Positions 7,421-14,372 of a DNA stretch of 19,257 nucleotides are shown here, piece by piece. The notes beneath the pieces were generated by a model. That model did not search any database, was not told the origin of the DNA, and saw only the letters and a program-made list of their open reading frames with translations. Made by a program: the position numbers and the translations under genes. Origin of the DNA: Halieaceae bacterium UBA6060 (GTDB lineage: Bacteria; Pseudomonadota; Gammaproteobacteria; Pseudomonadales; Halieaceae); contig DIYG01000152.1 of assembly GCA_002428935.1 (NCBI GenBank), forward strand, positions 1 to 19,257, given 5' to 3'. How positions within the stretch are numbered: the stretch's first letter is position 1; each line of letters starts with the position of its first letter.

Positions 7421-8217
7421 TATTGATCTGCCTCCTGGACACCACGCTCATCGATAGGCAGAAAGTCCATTTCCCCCGATCCTGCGGGTGGTACAAAACG
7501 AAAGTGGTCCCCAGGCACAGCTAGCTTCAAAGACCAATTCGACAAGCGCACCCGGTACTGCGGTGCCCCCGGTTCTTCCTTGTAGGTGATAACAAGCTGC
7601 CGCGGAAACGGCGTGGGCCCATCTTCAATCCAGATCTGCCAGTCCAGGACGGCCCCGGAAAAGGCCAGATGCTGGGCATCTTTGCCATCGGCCAGACGGT
7701 GTTTGCCCAGGGCCACACCAAATAGCGTGTTCTCGCTCAAAACACCGTAGGGATCGGCGTAGAGAAAATCCGCCACGGGCACCGAGTAGCCGTAGCGCTC
7801 AAACAGCTCGTCCACGGCACCATCTATGGCCCCGGGTACCTCCATCCGCGCGTAGAGATTGGTTAGGACATCCAGGAACACCAGACTCTCACCATCGAAA
7901 ACCACCTGGCTTTGACGATGATCGCCGTGGTACTCGATATGCAATTTGTTCGGCCTGCGAAGGGCGATGGTCGCATGTCCACCGTACTGCACTTCCTGTC
8001 CCCAGTCGGCAAACTCGTCGTAGGTGATTTGCGCCTGCACGGAAAACTCCGCCGCGCCTGCCAAAAAGTCGCCCATGGCTTTGAGAATCGCGTCGGCATC
8101 GCGTTCAGACTCCGATTGCCCGATTGCCGTCGACCCGAGCGGAAACAACAGGAGGAGTGTCAATACGCCACCCACCGTCGATGCTTTCAAAGCATGCCAA
8201 GGCATAACTGTGTTCAT
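7420..8217 (-). CDS. DUF2092-family periplasmic protein
   Basis: From the ATG at 8217 the product is 265 residues: a signal peptide (NTVMPWHALKASTVGGVLTL, ending STAIGQ) and a DUF2092 domain (COG3900, LolA-like fold). Visible family-like features are ADAILKAMGDFLAGAAEFSV near the N-terminus, ALRRPNKLHIEYHGD with QVVFDGESLVFLD, the central VADFLYADPYGVL, and the C-terminal VITYKEEPGAPQYRV. The open frame extends upstream to 8253, but the ATG at 8217 has AGGG nine bases upstream and a cleaner signal peptide. The gene follows the DUF3313 gene closely and overlaps the next start (TAATG at 7418-7422). Its role is probably envelope lipid or lipoprotein handling, inferred from the fold only. Confidence 0.85.
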   Translation of the reverse strand: MNTVMPWHALKASTVGGVLTLLLLFPLGSTAIGQSESERDADAILKAMGDFLAGAAEFSVQAQITYDEFADWGQEVQYGGHATIALRRPNKLHIEYHGDHRQSQVVFDGESLVFLDVLTNLYARMEVPGAIDGAVDELFERYGYSVPVADFLYADPYGVLSENTLFGVALGKHRLADGKDAQHLAFSGAVLDWQIWIEDGPTPFPRQLVITYKEEPGAPQYRVRLSNWSLKLAVPGDHFRFVPPAGSGEMDFLPIDERGVQEADQ

Positions 8218-8268
8218 GGTGTAAGCCCTAGGCCTCAAGGGAAGTGTGCGCATGGAAAGGGGTCTGCA

Positions 8269-8952
8269 TCATCGTATAGGGATGCCCTGGCACTCGATTC
8301 GGTGCTCAACACTTAAACGAGCATTGTTCAGGCGACAGCCGATACGTTGCCCCAGGCTATTGGCCAACGTCAGGGCTTCGGACCATTCGGCCTCTTCGCC
8401 CTCAGCACTGAGGTCAAACACCATGGCAAAGAGCACCTGCCCCGTGGCGCTGTCCGTACCCTCGACCTCAAACACCACATCGAAGGCTTCAGTTTTGTCG
8501 ACGATATCGGACAATTTGTTTTTTACCCGATGGGCCACGCGACCCACAGGCGAGTAGCTGAGCAGGCCTCGTCGAGGTTTGTCCAAGCGAATATTGCTCA
8601 CGGCCCAGCTGATGAGGGCGGCCCCTTCGCCGGGCGTATCTTGCACCCGCACGCTGAACCCGATGCCTTCGATGAGCGCCGCGCGAAGTTCCTCACCTAC
8701 GGCCACCGCATCATCGGGTTTCACACCCTTGTATTTGGAGTCGGGACTGATCACAAAGGACGGTTGATCCACCATCACCGAGCCGTAGCGGGCCAGCACA
8801 TCGATGGCACCCGGTGCGATATAGACCTGCGTAAAGCCGGAGCTGCCACCGGGTGAAAGACGCGAATAGTCCGAGAGAAAACCACTGTCCTGCGCCCAGA
8901 GGGGTACAGAAATCGTAGCGAGCAGGGCCACCGCCGCGAGGTACTTTCCCAT
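8269..8952 (-). CDS. DUF3313-family exported protein
   Basis: A 227-residue protein with a type I signal peptide (MGKYLAAVALLATISVPLWA/Q). The mature N-terminus DSGFLSDYSRLSPGG is typical of DUF3313. Further family-like stretches are YIAPGAIDVLARYGSVMVDQ, FVISPDSKYKGVKPDDA and the C-terminal AEWSEALTLANSLGQRI. Many DUF3313 proteins are lipoproteins, but no lipobox cysteine is present here, so this copy should be soluble in the periplasm. Two cysteines near the C-terminus (RIGCRL and RIECQG) may form a disulfide. GGGGAG lies about ten bases before the ATG. It is the second gene of the five-gene envelope cluster and has no assigned biochemical function. Confidence 0.82.
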   Translation of the reverse strand: MGKYLAAVALLATISVPLWAQDSGFLSDYSRLSPGGSSGFTQVYIAPGAIDVLARYGSVMVDQPSFVISPDSKYKGVKPDDAVAVGEELRAALIEGIGFSVRVQDTPGEGAALISWAVSNIRLDKPRRGLLSYSPVGRVAHRVKNKLSDIVDKTEAFDVVFEVEGTDSATGQVLFAMVFDLSAEGEEAEWSEALTLANSLGQRIGCRLNNARLSVEHRIECQGIPIR

Positions 8953-9019
8953 GGGCTTAGCTCCCCTTCTTCACTGTAGACATATCAATCACCGCAATGG
9001 TTGTGACACGCGTAAACGC

Positions 9020-9532
9020 TCAGCGTGACGCCAACTCTCGATCAATAAGTGCCAGGACTTCCTTCTGGTAACCCAATAGGTCCCAGTCCACGGCTTTGCG
9101 AATTTGCTGAAGCTGAGACGTTGTGCAGACCGCCAGATGGTTCGATGACTTTAGCCAGGCGCTGAGCGCCTTGTTATCTCCACCGGAACCTTCGTACCCA
9201 TCCAGCGCTTCCCGAACGTTGCAAACCCCGTCGGTGGTTTCCTTCATCGACGTCGACGACGCCGCTGCGCCAGAGGCGGTCACCACTTCCGTTGCGATAG
9301 CGGTGTCTTGGAGCTCAACAGCTTCTTCCGATGAGACGCTCACCGCCGCAGCCAATTCAGCTTCGAGACGCTGTTGCGCCTTCAACGCTTCCGCTAACTG
9401 AAGGGTGAGTTCCTGCACCGTGGCCTCAAGCTGCGCATTCCTGCGCTTAAGATCGGCAAGCTCATCGGCCGATGCTGTTGTCGAGAACAGCATCAGCAAG
9501 AGGGTTGTGGTGGACACCGCTTTCACTAACAT
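9020..9532 (-). CDS. Exported coiled-coil protein, function unknown
   Basis: From the ATG at 9532 the product is 170 residues. A signal peptide (LVKAVSTTTLLLMLFSTTAS, ending ASA/DEL) is followed by a heptad coiled coil (ELADLKRRNAQLEATVQELT and on through LAEALKAQQRLEAELAAA), a low-complexity Ala/Ser/Thr/Val linker, and a small C-terminal domain with two cysteines (VCNVREALDGY and HLAVCTTSQLQQIRKA). GGAG lies seven bases before this ATG. The open frame extends 15 residues further to 9577, but that extension has no ribosome-binding site and would cover a 27-bp palindrome, so it is probably untranslated. It is the first gene of the envelope cluster. The build recalls small cell-envelope adaptors, but no family is recognised. 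Confidence 0.75.
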   Translation of the reverse strand: MLVKAVSTTTLLLMLFSTTASADELADLKRRNAQLEATVQELTLQLAEALKAQQRLEAELAAAVSVSSEEAVELQDTAIATEVVTASGAAASSTSMKETTDGVCNVREALDGYEGSGGDNKALSAWLKSSNHLAVCTTSQLQQIRKAVDWDLLGYQKEVLALIDRELASR

Positions 9533-9563
9533 GGCTATTCTCCAAAAGCTGGAAAAGGGATCT

Positions 9564-9590
9564 GAGACGGAATCCATAGGAAACCGTCTC
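9564..9590. promoter_or_regulatory. 27-bp near-palindrome upstream of the envelope operon (candidate operator or 5' hairpin)
   Basis: GAGACGG (9564-9570) and CCGTCTC (9584-9590) are perfect inverted arms. Inside them TCC-ATA-GGA is also symmetric, so 10 of 12 positions pair around a 3-base centre. The element ends about 32 bases before the coiled-coil ATG at 9532 and sits just downstream of a TTGACA hexamer, where a repressor site or leader hairpin would be expected. Confidence 0.5.
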
Positions 9591-9601
9591 GCCAGTTAGT
9601 G

Positions 9602-9607
9602 TGTCAA
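9602..9607 (-). promoter_or_regulatory. Possible -35 element (TTGACA) for the envelope operon
   Basis: A perfect TTGACA on the minus strand lies 70 bases before the coiled-coil gene start. At 17-18 bases spacing the -10 position reads GTTTCC or TTTCCT, a poor match, and it falls inside the 27-bp palindrome. An activator-dependent or repressed promoter is possible. Confidence 0.25.
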
Positions 9608-9704
9608 GAATGTTCGAGTTTTATCGGCGAAAAACACCGTGCAAAAGCGAACGTAGTGCATTTACCTCGACGAAATATCGAGATCACGCAACGAAGCGGT
9701 CGGT

Positions 9705-10781
9705 CTAGTCCGTGGCTAAAGCTTCGCCCGCTGTCACCGGAAGCCCCATAGCCGTCCAAACCAGAATCCCCTCATCGATCACTGCGGTGTTTTTGAAACC
9801 CAGCTCTTTGAGGTTGTTGACCACGTAATCCGACGCCGCGTGAGGGCAGGCGCAATAGGCGACGATCCAGGTACCGTCATTGGGTAGGTTGTCACCAGCC
9901 CGCTCCTTATCACGATAGTAGGGCATGGGAACGGCACCGGGGATATGACTGCGTTGCCACGCCGATGCGGGCCGCGTATCGAGTAAAATAAAACGTTTCT
10001 TCTGTTCCAAGGCAGCGACCACTTCAGCGGCTGGCACATAACGTCCATCGCGCAAGGTAAATTCCGGAGTTTCTCCCTCGGGGTTCAGGACATACTCCTC
10101 CGGTGCCGGCGGGGCGACCAACTTCGGTGGTGTCGGGCTCCAACCGGAGGCCTGGCTGCGTAGGTAAGCCACCACCCCATCAATTTCAGACTCATCAAGA
10201 GTCTTTGCGAAACCCGTCATCGGAGTTCCATCGCGACCGTTGGCGATGGTGTAACGGAGGAAATGATCAGAGGCATGGGCTAGTAACGCCTGATCCCCGA
10301 GGGCTGGAGCACTCACCCCCTCCCCCCTCGCACCATGACATTCGGCACAGTGCTGGGCGTAAACCTCTTTACCGACGACAGCATCTCCCGCGACGGCGTC
10401 GCTCGCTAGCTCCAGTGACTCCACCCCTTCGACCTGACCCAACCAGCGAGTCAGCAGGCGCAGATCGTCCTCGGAAAGGGGGCCGCCCATTTCTTCGTGG
10501 TAACCCTCCATGGCCGAATTACTCCGACCCCAACCTATCGTCATGTAAATGAAACGCGGGTAACCGGTGCTCAGGAGCGTTTTCGAGCGCAGGGAGGGTG
10601 CGTGATCAGCGCGATAGCCCGTGCGGTCTTCACCGTGACAGAGCGCGCAATAGGTTTGGTACAGATCCTCCGCCTGGGCCATTTCCTGATCTGTCAGGGT
10701 GAAGGAAAAGTCCGCGGCCAAACCCGAAGGCAAGCAAAAGAGATACAACAGCGCTGCTGCAAAACGACTTCTAGCTACCAC
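9705..10781 (-). CDS. Diheme cytochrome c fused to a rhodanese domain
   Basis: A 358-residue periplasmic protein starting at a GTG with GGGGGAG seven bases upstream. A signal peptide (about 1-23, ending GLAAD) is followed by two class I cytochrome c domains. Heme sites are CALCH (45-49) and CAECH (145-149), with a probable second-domain Met ligand in TPMTGF (M188). A rhodanese domain occupies about 245-352, with LLDTRPASAWQRSHIPGAVP and the catalytic-loop cysteine C310 in VAYCACPHA. The cytochromes suggest electron transfer. The rhodanese may bind or oxidise sulfane sulfur, so thiosulfate, sulfide or persulfide handling is a reasonable inference. It stands alone between two operons on the same strand. 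All key residues appear present. Confidence 0.88.
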   Translation of the reverse strand: MVARSRFAAALLYLFCLPSGLAADFSFTLTDQEMAQAEDLYQTYCALCHGEDRTGYRADHAPSLRSKTLLSTGYPRFIYMTIGWGRSNSAMEGYHEEMGGPLSEDDLRLLTRWLGQVEGVESLELASDAVAGDAVVGKEVYAQHCAECHGARGEGVSAPALGDQALLAHASDHFLRYTIANGRDGTPMTGFAKTLDESEIDGVVAYLRSQASGWSPTPPKLVAPPAPEEYVLNPEGETPEFTLRDGRYVPAAEVVAALEQKKRFILLDTRPASAWQRSHIPGAVPMPYYRDKERAGDNLPNDGTWIVAYCACPHAASDYVVNNLKELGFKNTAVIDEGILVWTAMGLPVTAGEALATD

Positions 10782-10865
10782 CGTGATTCTCCCCCAGGGC
10801 GACGGTCAATTGTGCGCGTACGCTAGCAGGTCATCATTGGGAGGTATAGAACGGCGAGGATCTAT

Positions 10866-10884
10866 CGGAACCGTCTGTGTTCCG
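10866..10884 (-). terminator. Hairpin just past the RhlA-like gene (possible terminator)
   Basis: CGGAAC and GTTCCG form a perfect 6-bp stem with a 7-base loop, 13 bases downstream of the stop at 10897. No T-tract follows, so it may be a processing or rho-associated hairpin rather than an intrinsic terminator. Confidence 0.3.
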
Positions 10885-10896
10885 AGCGAGGTAGAT

Positions 10897-11727
10897 TTAC
10901 GCGATGGTCAAAGGCTCCCGGGAAACCATAAATGCCTCGTAGTCGTCGAGAATCTCCGGACGCTCGAAGTGCAGGAAATGACCGACACCGTCTACGAGTA
11001 GGCACTTGCAGTCGGGAATGAGCTTCTCGGCGATCCACATATCTTCGAGGTCAATGATTCGGTCTTCCGCGCCGTTGACGATCAGGGTGCGCGCCTTGAT
11101 CCGTGAAAGATCGATGACATCCTGGAGATGACCAAGCTCCAGGATATTGCAACAGTGTTGGTGAAAGGCGTCGGCATTCGCCTCGCTGAGATTGGCGAAC
11201 TGGGATTCGATCTGCCGTTTATAGGTCGGCCCTATTTGCTCACCGAACATATTGACGATGAGGTCCGCGCCCGCTGCGTAATTGCCACTGTCATAGAGTT
11301 CTTGAGCATGCTCAATAATGCCTTCCATAACCGCATTGGGCTTCATGCCAAAACTGCTGAGGACCAACTGATGCACCGCCCCTGGGTGCTGAGCCGCGTA
11401 ACCCGCTGCTATCGCCGTTCCCCAACTGCTCCCCGCGAGGGTTAACTCGCCACGGGGTTCAGCAAGTTGAATCAGCGCGTGTACTACCGCTAACTGTTCT
11501 TCTACGGTGACATGGGCACTCCCGGAAACGATCCGAGAACGGCCCACGCCTGGCATATCAAAAATAATGACCGTGAAATGGGGAGAGAACTTTTTGGTGA
11601 CGGCGCGCCACACGGCCATGGTTTGCAGGGCACCGCTGACGCATATAAGTACGTTGGGATGATCACCGTAGACTCGATAGGGAATCTCAAAGCGATCAAA
11701 GGCGAGGGTACCCTTCCCGGTTTTCAC
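10897..11727 (-). CDS. RhlA/PhaG-like alpha/beta hydrolase
   Basis: From the GTG at 11727 the product is 276 residues. The alpha/beta-hydrolase triad is S101 in LAGSSWGTA, D222 in VNGAEDRI and H250 in DGVGHFLHFE. As I recall it, the triad of Pseudomonas RhlA is S102, D223 and H251, almost the same numbering. RhlA-like stretches include VSGALQTMAVWRAV, FTVIIFDMPGVGRSR and the spacing of the C-terminal third. RhlA condenses 3-hydroxyacyl-ACP into hydroxyalkanoyloxy acids, and PhaG is a 3-hydroxyacyl transferase/thioesterase. The GTG overlaps the upstream oxygenase stop as GTGA (11724-11727), with GGTGGGG upstream, so translation is coupled. The open frame extends to 11817 inside the oxygenase gene, which is unlikely. 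A plain esterase or ester hydrolase is the alternative. Confidence 0.8.
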   Translation of the reverse strand: MKTGKGTLAFDRFEIPYRVYGDHPNVLICVSGALQTMAVWRAVTKKFSPHFTVIIFDMPGVGRSRIVSGSAHVTVEEQLAVVHALIQLAEPRGELTLAGSSWGTAIAAGYAAQHPGAVHQLVLSSFGMKPNAVMEGIIEHAQELYDSGNYAAGADLIVNMFGEQIGPTYKRQIESQFANLSEANADAFHQHCCNILELGHLQDVIDLSRIKARTLIVNGAEDRIIDLEDMWIAEKLIPDCKCLLVDGVGHFLHFERPEILDDYEAFMVSREPLTIA

Positions 11728-12683
11728 GACGACCCCACCGCCGCTGAGCTTGAAGCGCTCTCGGCCAACACCTGGTCCGCCCGCCGATGCGCGCGGCGAG
11801 TCTTCCAGTTGTGCCACCGATCAGGAGCGCACAGGTTCGCCAGCCTGTCGATGGGCGAAGTAAGCAATAGACTAGTCGCTCCCTTTACCCGCTCAACCAT
11901 ACGCGGCGAAGCGGCACGCAGGGAAACGCCTATGCCCGCATCCAGATAATGAAACTCATGCCACCAGCCGCTGGGCATGTAGAGTGTCTGCCCGGGTTCG
12001 AGAACAACCTCGTAACCGCAGACGTTGGCAAGAGCGGGATAGCGACGCAAATCCGGCGTATCCAGATCCACGTAGCTGCGCACGGTGAAGGGGTGGCGAT
12101 ACAAAGCTGCGGAAGCCTCCGGTGCAAACAGCCGAATCCGACGACGACCGAGAATCACCGTATGCAAAACATCACCCATATCAATGTCATAGTGCAGGGG
12201 GGTGGTACTGCCCTTACAGCCGAAGAAGCTAAATACAAAACGGCGAGAAAAACGCAGCCCTACTTCCGGCAAGCGCACGTCGTCGAGGAGTTCAGGAATC
12301 TGCCGCGATAAGTTGTACAGGAACATGCGCAAATCACGGCCCTGGGATTGGGTCTGGTCCAGGAAGTCCGCAAAAGGCATGGTATCGATGCTACCCATGT
12401 AGTTCCGCCCGGGAGCACCAAAGCTGGCATCGTAGACCCGCACGGGGCGTTGACCAAAGCGCGCGCTTAATTGGGCCGGTGTCCAGCGATCAAGGGCCGG
12501 CCAGTCTTCGGCCAAATCCGTGACCACCAGAGGGCGGCGGTCGCGAATAGCTTCCCTCAGAGTCACCCCATCGCCGTAGGAGATAGACGGCAACTCCTGC
12601 CAGGAAAAGGCACTGGTCGAATCGGCGTCAGACCCCGATGAAACTGTGGAGGCAGAGGTCTCCGACATCACCGGGTCACGCAT
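11724..12683 (-). CDS. Cupin_8/JmjC-type iron(II)/2-oxoglutarate oxygenase
   Basis: From the ATG at 12683 the product is 319 residues. A cupin-like (JmjC/cupin_8) core carries the metal site HYDID (H164, D166) and a distal histidine in PSGWWHEFHYLD (H242). The preceding EPGQTLYMPSGWWHEF is the usual family signature. The fold begins with LREAIRDRRPLVVTDLAEDW and contains WTPAQLSARFGQRPVRVYDA. Such enzymes hydroxylate protein side chains or small molecules. The upstream chalcone-isomerase-like stop (12676-12678) lies inside an 8-base overlap with this ATG. An ATG at 12668 (MSETSAST) is also possible, and neither has a strong ribosome-binding site. The open frame to 12770 would run 95 bases into the upstream gene and is rejected. 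The downstream RhlA-like gene overlaps by four bases. The substrate is unknown. Confidence 0.85.
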   Translation of the reverse strand: MRDPVMSETSASTVSSGSDADSTSAFSWQELPSISYGDGVTLREAIRDRRPLVVTDLAEDWPALDRWTPAQLSARFGQRPVRVYDASFGAPGRNYMGSIDTMPFADFLDQTQSQGRDLRMFLYNLSRQIPELLDDVRLPEVGLRFSRRFVFSFFGCKGSTTPLHYDIDMGDVLHTVILGRRRIRLFAPEASAALYRHPFTVRSYVDLDTPDLRRYPALANVCGYEVVLEPGQTLYMPSGWWHEFHYLDAGIGVSLRAASPRMVERVKGATSLLLTSPIDRLANLCAPDRWHNWKTRRAHRRADQVLAESASSSAAVGSS

Positions 12684-13287
12684 CACCGGTTTTGGTCGCC
12701 CGTGCGAGCAGCTCTTCGCGGTCGCAAGCGGGTTTCGCCCCGAACCAGATCGACCAGACAAGCTTGGCAAAGGCCGTGTCCGTCACGGCAAAAGCGCGCT
12801 CACCGTTGAACTCAGCGAACAATTGGCCACCGGATAGCCAGTAAAAAACCAGCTGGTCTCCGGCCTGGGCGTCTCGATCAATGGCATCGATAAATGCGGC
12901 GATGGTGGGTTCTGCCGCCGCCAACCAGTCGTCCTGGGCATTCCGGCGCAGACTCTTATCAAACTCGTCGCGGATTTGGTCCCGGCCCAATTTCCTTGCA
13001 AAGGTAATAAGAATGGCTTTCGCGGGACCATCCGACACCACCGTGTCGGTAGAGAGAGATTGCGCCTCACCGTCCTCGGCGTAGTGAGCAATTTCGTAGA
13101 CCCGAAACAGGAAAAACTTTCGCTCGGCCTCGCCCGTTAAGGAGAGCTGATGGGTCGTACCGTTTTCCGTTACCGCAAGGTCCGCCGGAAACCCTGCTTC
13201 GCCGTCGGCGTGGACCACCCAGGAGCTGAAGAACAGCAGGGCGAGCAGCGCCAACCGCTGGGGGCGAGGTAACAATAAGCTTGTCAT
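12676..13287 (-). CDS. Exported chalcone-isomerase-like protein
   Basis: A 203-residue protein with a signal peptide (about 1-27, ending WVVHA/DGE) and the bacterial chalcone-isomerase-like fold. Typical elements are LSLTGEAERKFFLFRVYEIA (strand with KVY-like motif), AKAILITFARKLGRDQIRDE followed by FDKSLRRN, and the C-terminal GGQLFAEFNGERAFAV. Bacterial members are periplasmic and mostly uncharacterised. Plant relatives include true chalcone isomerases and fatty-acid-binding proteins, and a lipid- or hydrophobic-ligand-binding role fits the downstream RhlA-like partner. It is the first gene of the three-gene unit, overlapping the oxygenase start by eight bases. No clear Shine-Dalgarno site precedes the ATG. 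A strong hairpin lies 49 bases upstream. Confidence 0.82.
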   Translation of the reverse strand: MTSLLLPRPQRLALLALLFFSSWVVHADGEAGFPADLAVTENGTTHQLSLTGEAERKFFLFRVYEIAHYAEDGEAQSLSTDTVVSDGPAKAILITFARKLGRDQIRDEFDKSLRRNAQDDWLAAAEPTIAAFIDAIDRDAQAGDQLVFYWLSGGQLFAEFNGERAFAVTDTAFAKLVWSIWFGAKPACDREELLARATKTGDA

Positions 13288-13335
13288 AGGAACCGCTTAA
13301 CTATCGACTGAGGTCGCCGTCGGTACGCCAGCATA

Positions 13336-13373
13336 GCCTATCTTGCGCCACGGGGCGCGCAAAACCGATAGGC
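13336..13373. promoter_or_regulatory. Long hairpin in the divergent region between the chalcone-isomerase-like and TPR genes
   Basis: GCCTATC (13336-13342) pairs with GATAGGC (13367-13373). Nested inside, TTGCGC (13343-13348) pairs with GCGCAA (13357-13362) around an 8-base loop. The two arms stack with only a 4-base bulge (AACC), giving 13 base pairs. It lies 49 bases upstream of the minus-strand operon start and 112 bases upstream of the plus-strand GTG. It could be a leader structure or a protein-binding site. Confidence 0.5.
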
Positions 13374-13484
13374 GCGGAGGCCCTCCTCGGGCCATCTGTG
13401 GGACAATCCCCTTAGCCCGCACGCGTGTTCGTAGCGATGCCCTAAAACTTCTAGAGAACGACACCCCCTCGCAACTGTCTTACT

Positions 13485-14357
13485 GTGACGATTTTGACCC
13501 GAGAGCACGAGTACTGGTGGAGATGGTTGAGCGCCACTGCACTTCTATGGATTGCCATTTTTCTGAACGCACCGCCTGTGACGGCAGAGGCGAGACCTGA
13601 TCACGATGGCTTCCCCTTTGCCCATGTTGACGTCGAAGCGGTGGCCCACTACCGCCAGGGCTGGGTCGAAATCCTATCTTACGGCCGCTGGAGCGAAGCT
13701 GAACGGCACTATCGTGAGGCCATCGCACAAGACCCCGACTTCCTCCTTGGCATGAGCGTTCTGGCACGAATCACCGCCGACGTCGATGAACGGAATACCC
13801 TTTACGAGAGGGTAAATGCCCGTTTGGAGGAAGCCGGCGAATATGAACGTCTACTGTTGACGACCTATCAACAGACTCTGGAGCTTTTTGCCCTTCGCGA
13901 AACCGGCGCGGCTATTCCCGACAACTATCGCCGCTCCATGGCCGCACGTGCTGTGGACGACTACGGCCGCTTCCTGGGGAGCTATCCGGGGGAATGGTCT
14001 GTGATGATCGAGTACGTTGAGTGGGTTCATGCCCTGGAAGGTCCAGAAGCCGCTCTTCAAGAGATAGAGCGCTTGCGCTCCACAATGGGTCAGGGTTTAG
14101 ACTTCAGTTACTTTCCCGCCTACTTCCACGCGGAATTGGGCCAGCTCACCATTGCGCGTAAACGGGCCTCGGAGTTCGCCGCGCGTATCGACGATCCAGG
14201 TTCACCTCAACCCCACTACCTGAACGCATTTTTACACTACCAGGCCGGGGATCTTACGCAGGCGCAGCAGGCCATCGAGCGAGCCCTGGCGCTGGACTCA
14301 CGACACCTGCTCGCCCAACGCCTTCAGGGACTTATCGAAAGGGCCTTGGAGGATTGA
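13485..14357 (+). CDS. Exported TPR-repeat protein
   Basis: A 290-residue protein opening at a GTG. An N-terminal signal sequence or anchor (WWRWLSATALLWIAIFLNAP, cut near VTAEA) is followed by helical repeats. A clear TPR is at about 52-86 (HYRQGWVEILSYGRWSEAER, then HYREAIAQDPDF). A second is at the C-terminus, about 243-280 (YLNAFLHYQAGDLTQAQQAI, then ERALALDSRHLLAQ). The middle part is helical and probably holds degenerate repeats. TPR proteins act as protein-interaction scaffolds; no catalytic motif is seen. The GTG has no good ribosome-binding site. A TTG at 13524 with GGAG four bases upstream is an alternative but would cut off the basic end of the signal sequence. It converges on the DUF3192 gene, with a shared hairpin over the two stops. 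Confidence 0.78.
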   Translation: MTILTREHEYWWRWLSATALLWIAIFLNAPPVTAEARPDHDGFPFAHVDVEAVAHYRQGWVEILSYGRWSEAERHYREAIAQDPDFLLGMSVLARITADVDERNTLYERVNARLEEAGEYERLLLTTYQQTLELFALRETGAAIPDNYRRSMAARAVDDYGRFLGSYPGEWSVMIEYVEWVHALEGPEAALQEIERLRSTMGQGLDFSYFPAYFHAELGQLTIARKRASEFAARIDDPGSPQPHYLNAFLHYQAGDLTQAQQAIERALALDSRHLLAQRLQGLIERALED

Positions 14358-14372
14358 TCGAAGGTCGATCAA
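14354..14372. terminator. Shared hairpin spanning two converging stop codons
   Basis: TTGATCG (14354-14360) and CGATCAA (14366-14372) form a perfect 7-bp stem with a 5-base loop (AAGGT). The plus-strand TPR stop TGA (14355-14357) is in one arm and the minus-strand DUF3192 stop (14369-14371) is in the other. There is no T-tract on either side, so intrinsic termination is uncertain. Confidence 0.45.

Noticed and set aside
11728..11817. N-terminal extension of the RhlA-like protein
   Set aside because: It lies wholly inside the oxygenase gene, and the GTG at 11727 gives a tight GTGA overlap and RhlA-like numbering.
13343..13600. Plus-strand 85-codon frame crossing the divergent region
   Set aside because: It covers the hairpin and the start of the TPR gene in another frame, has no ribosome-binding site and no hydrophobic or domain pattern.
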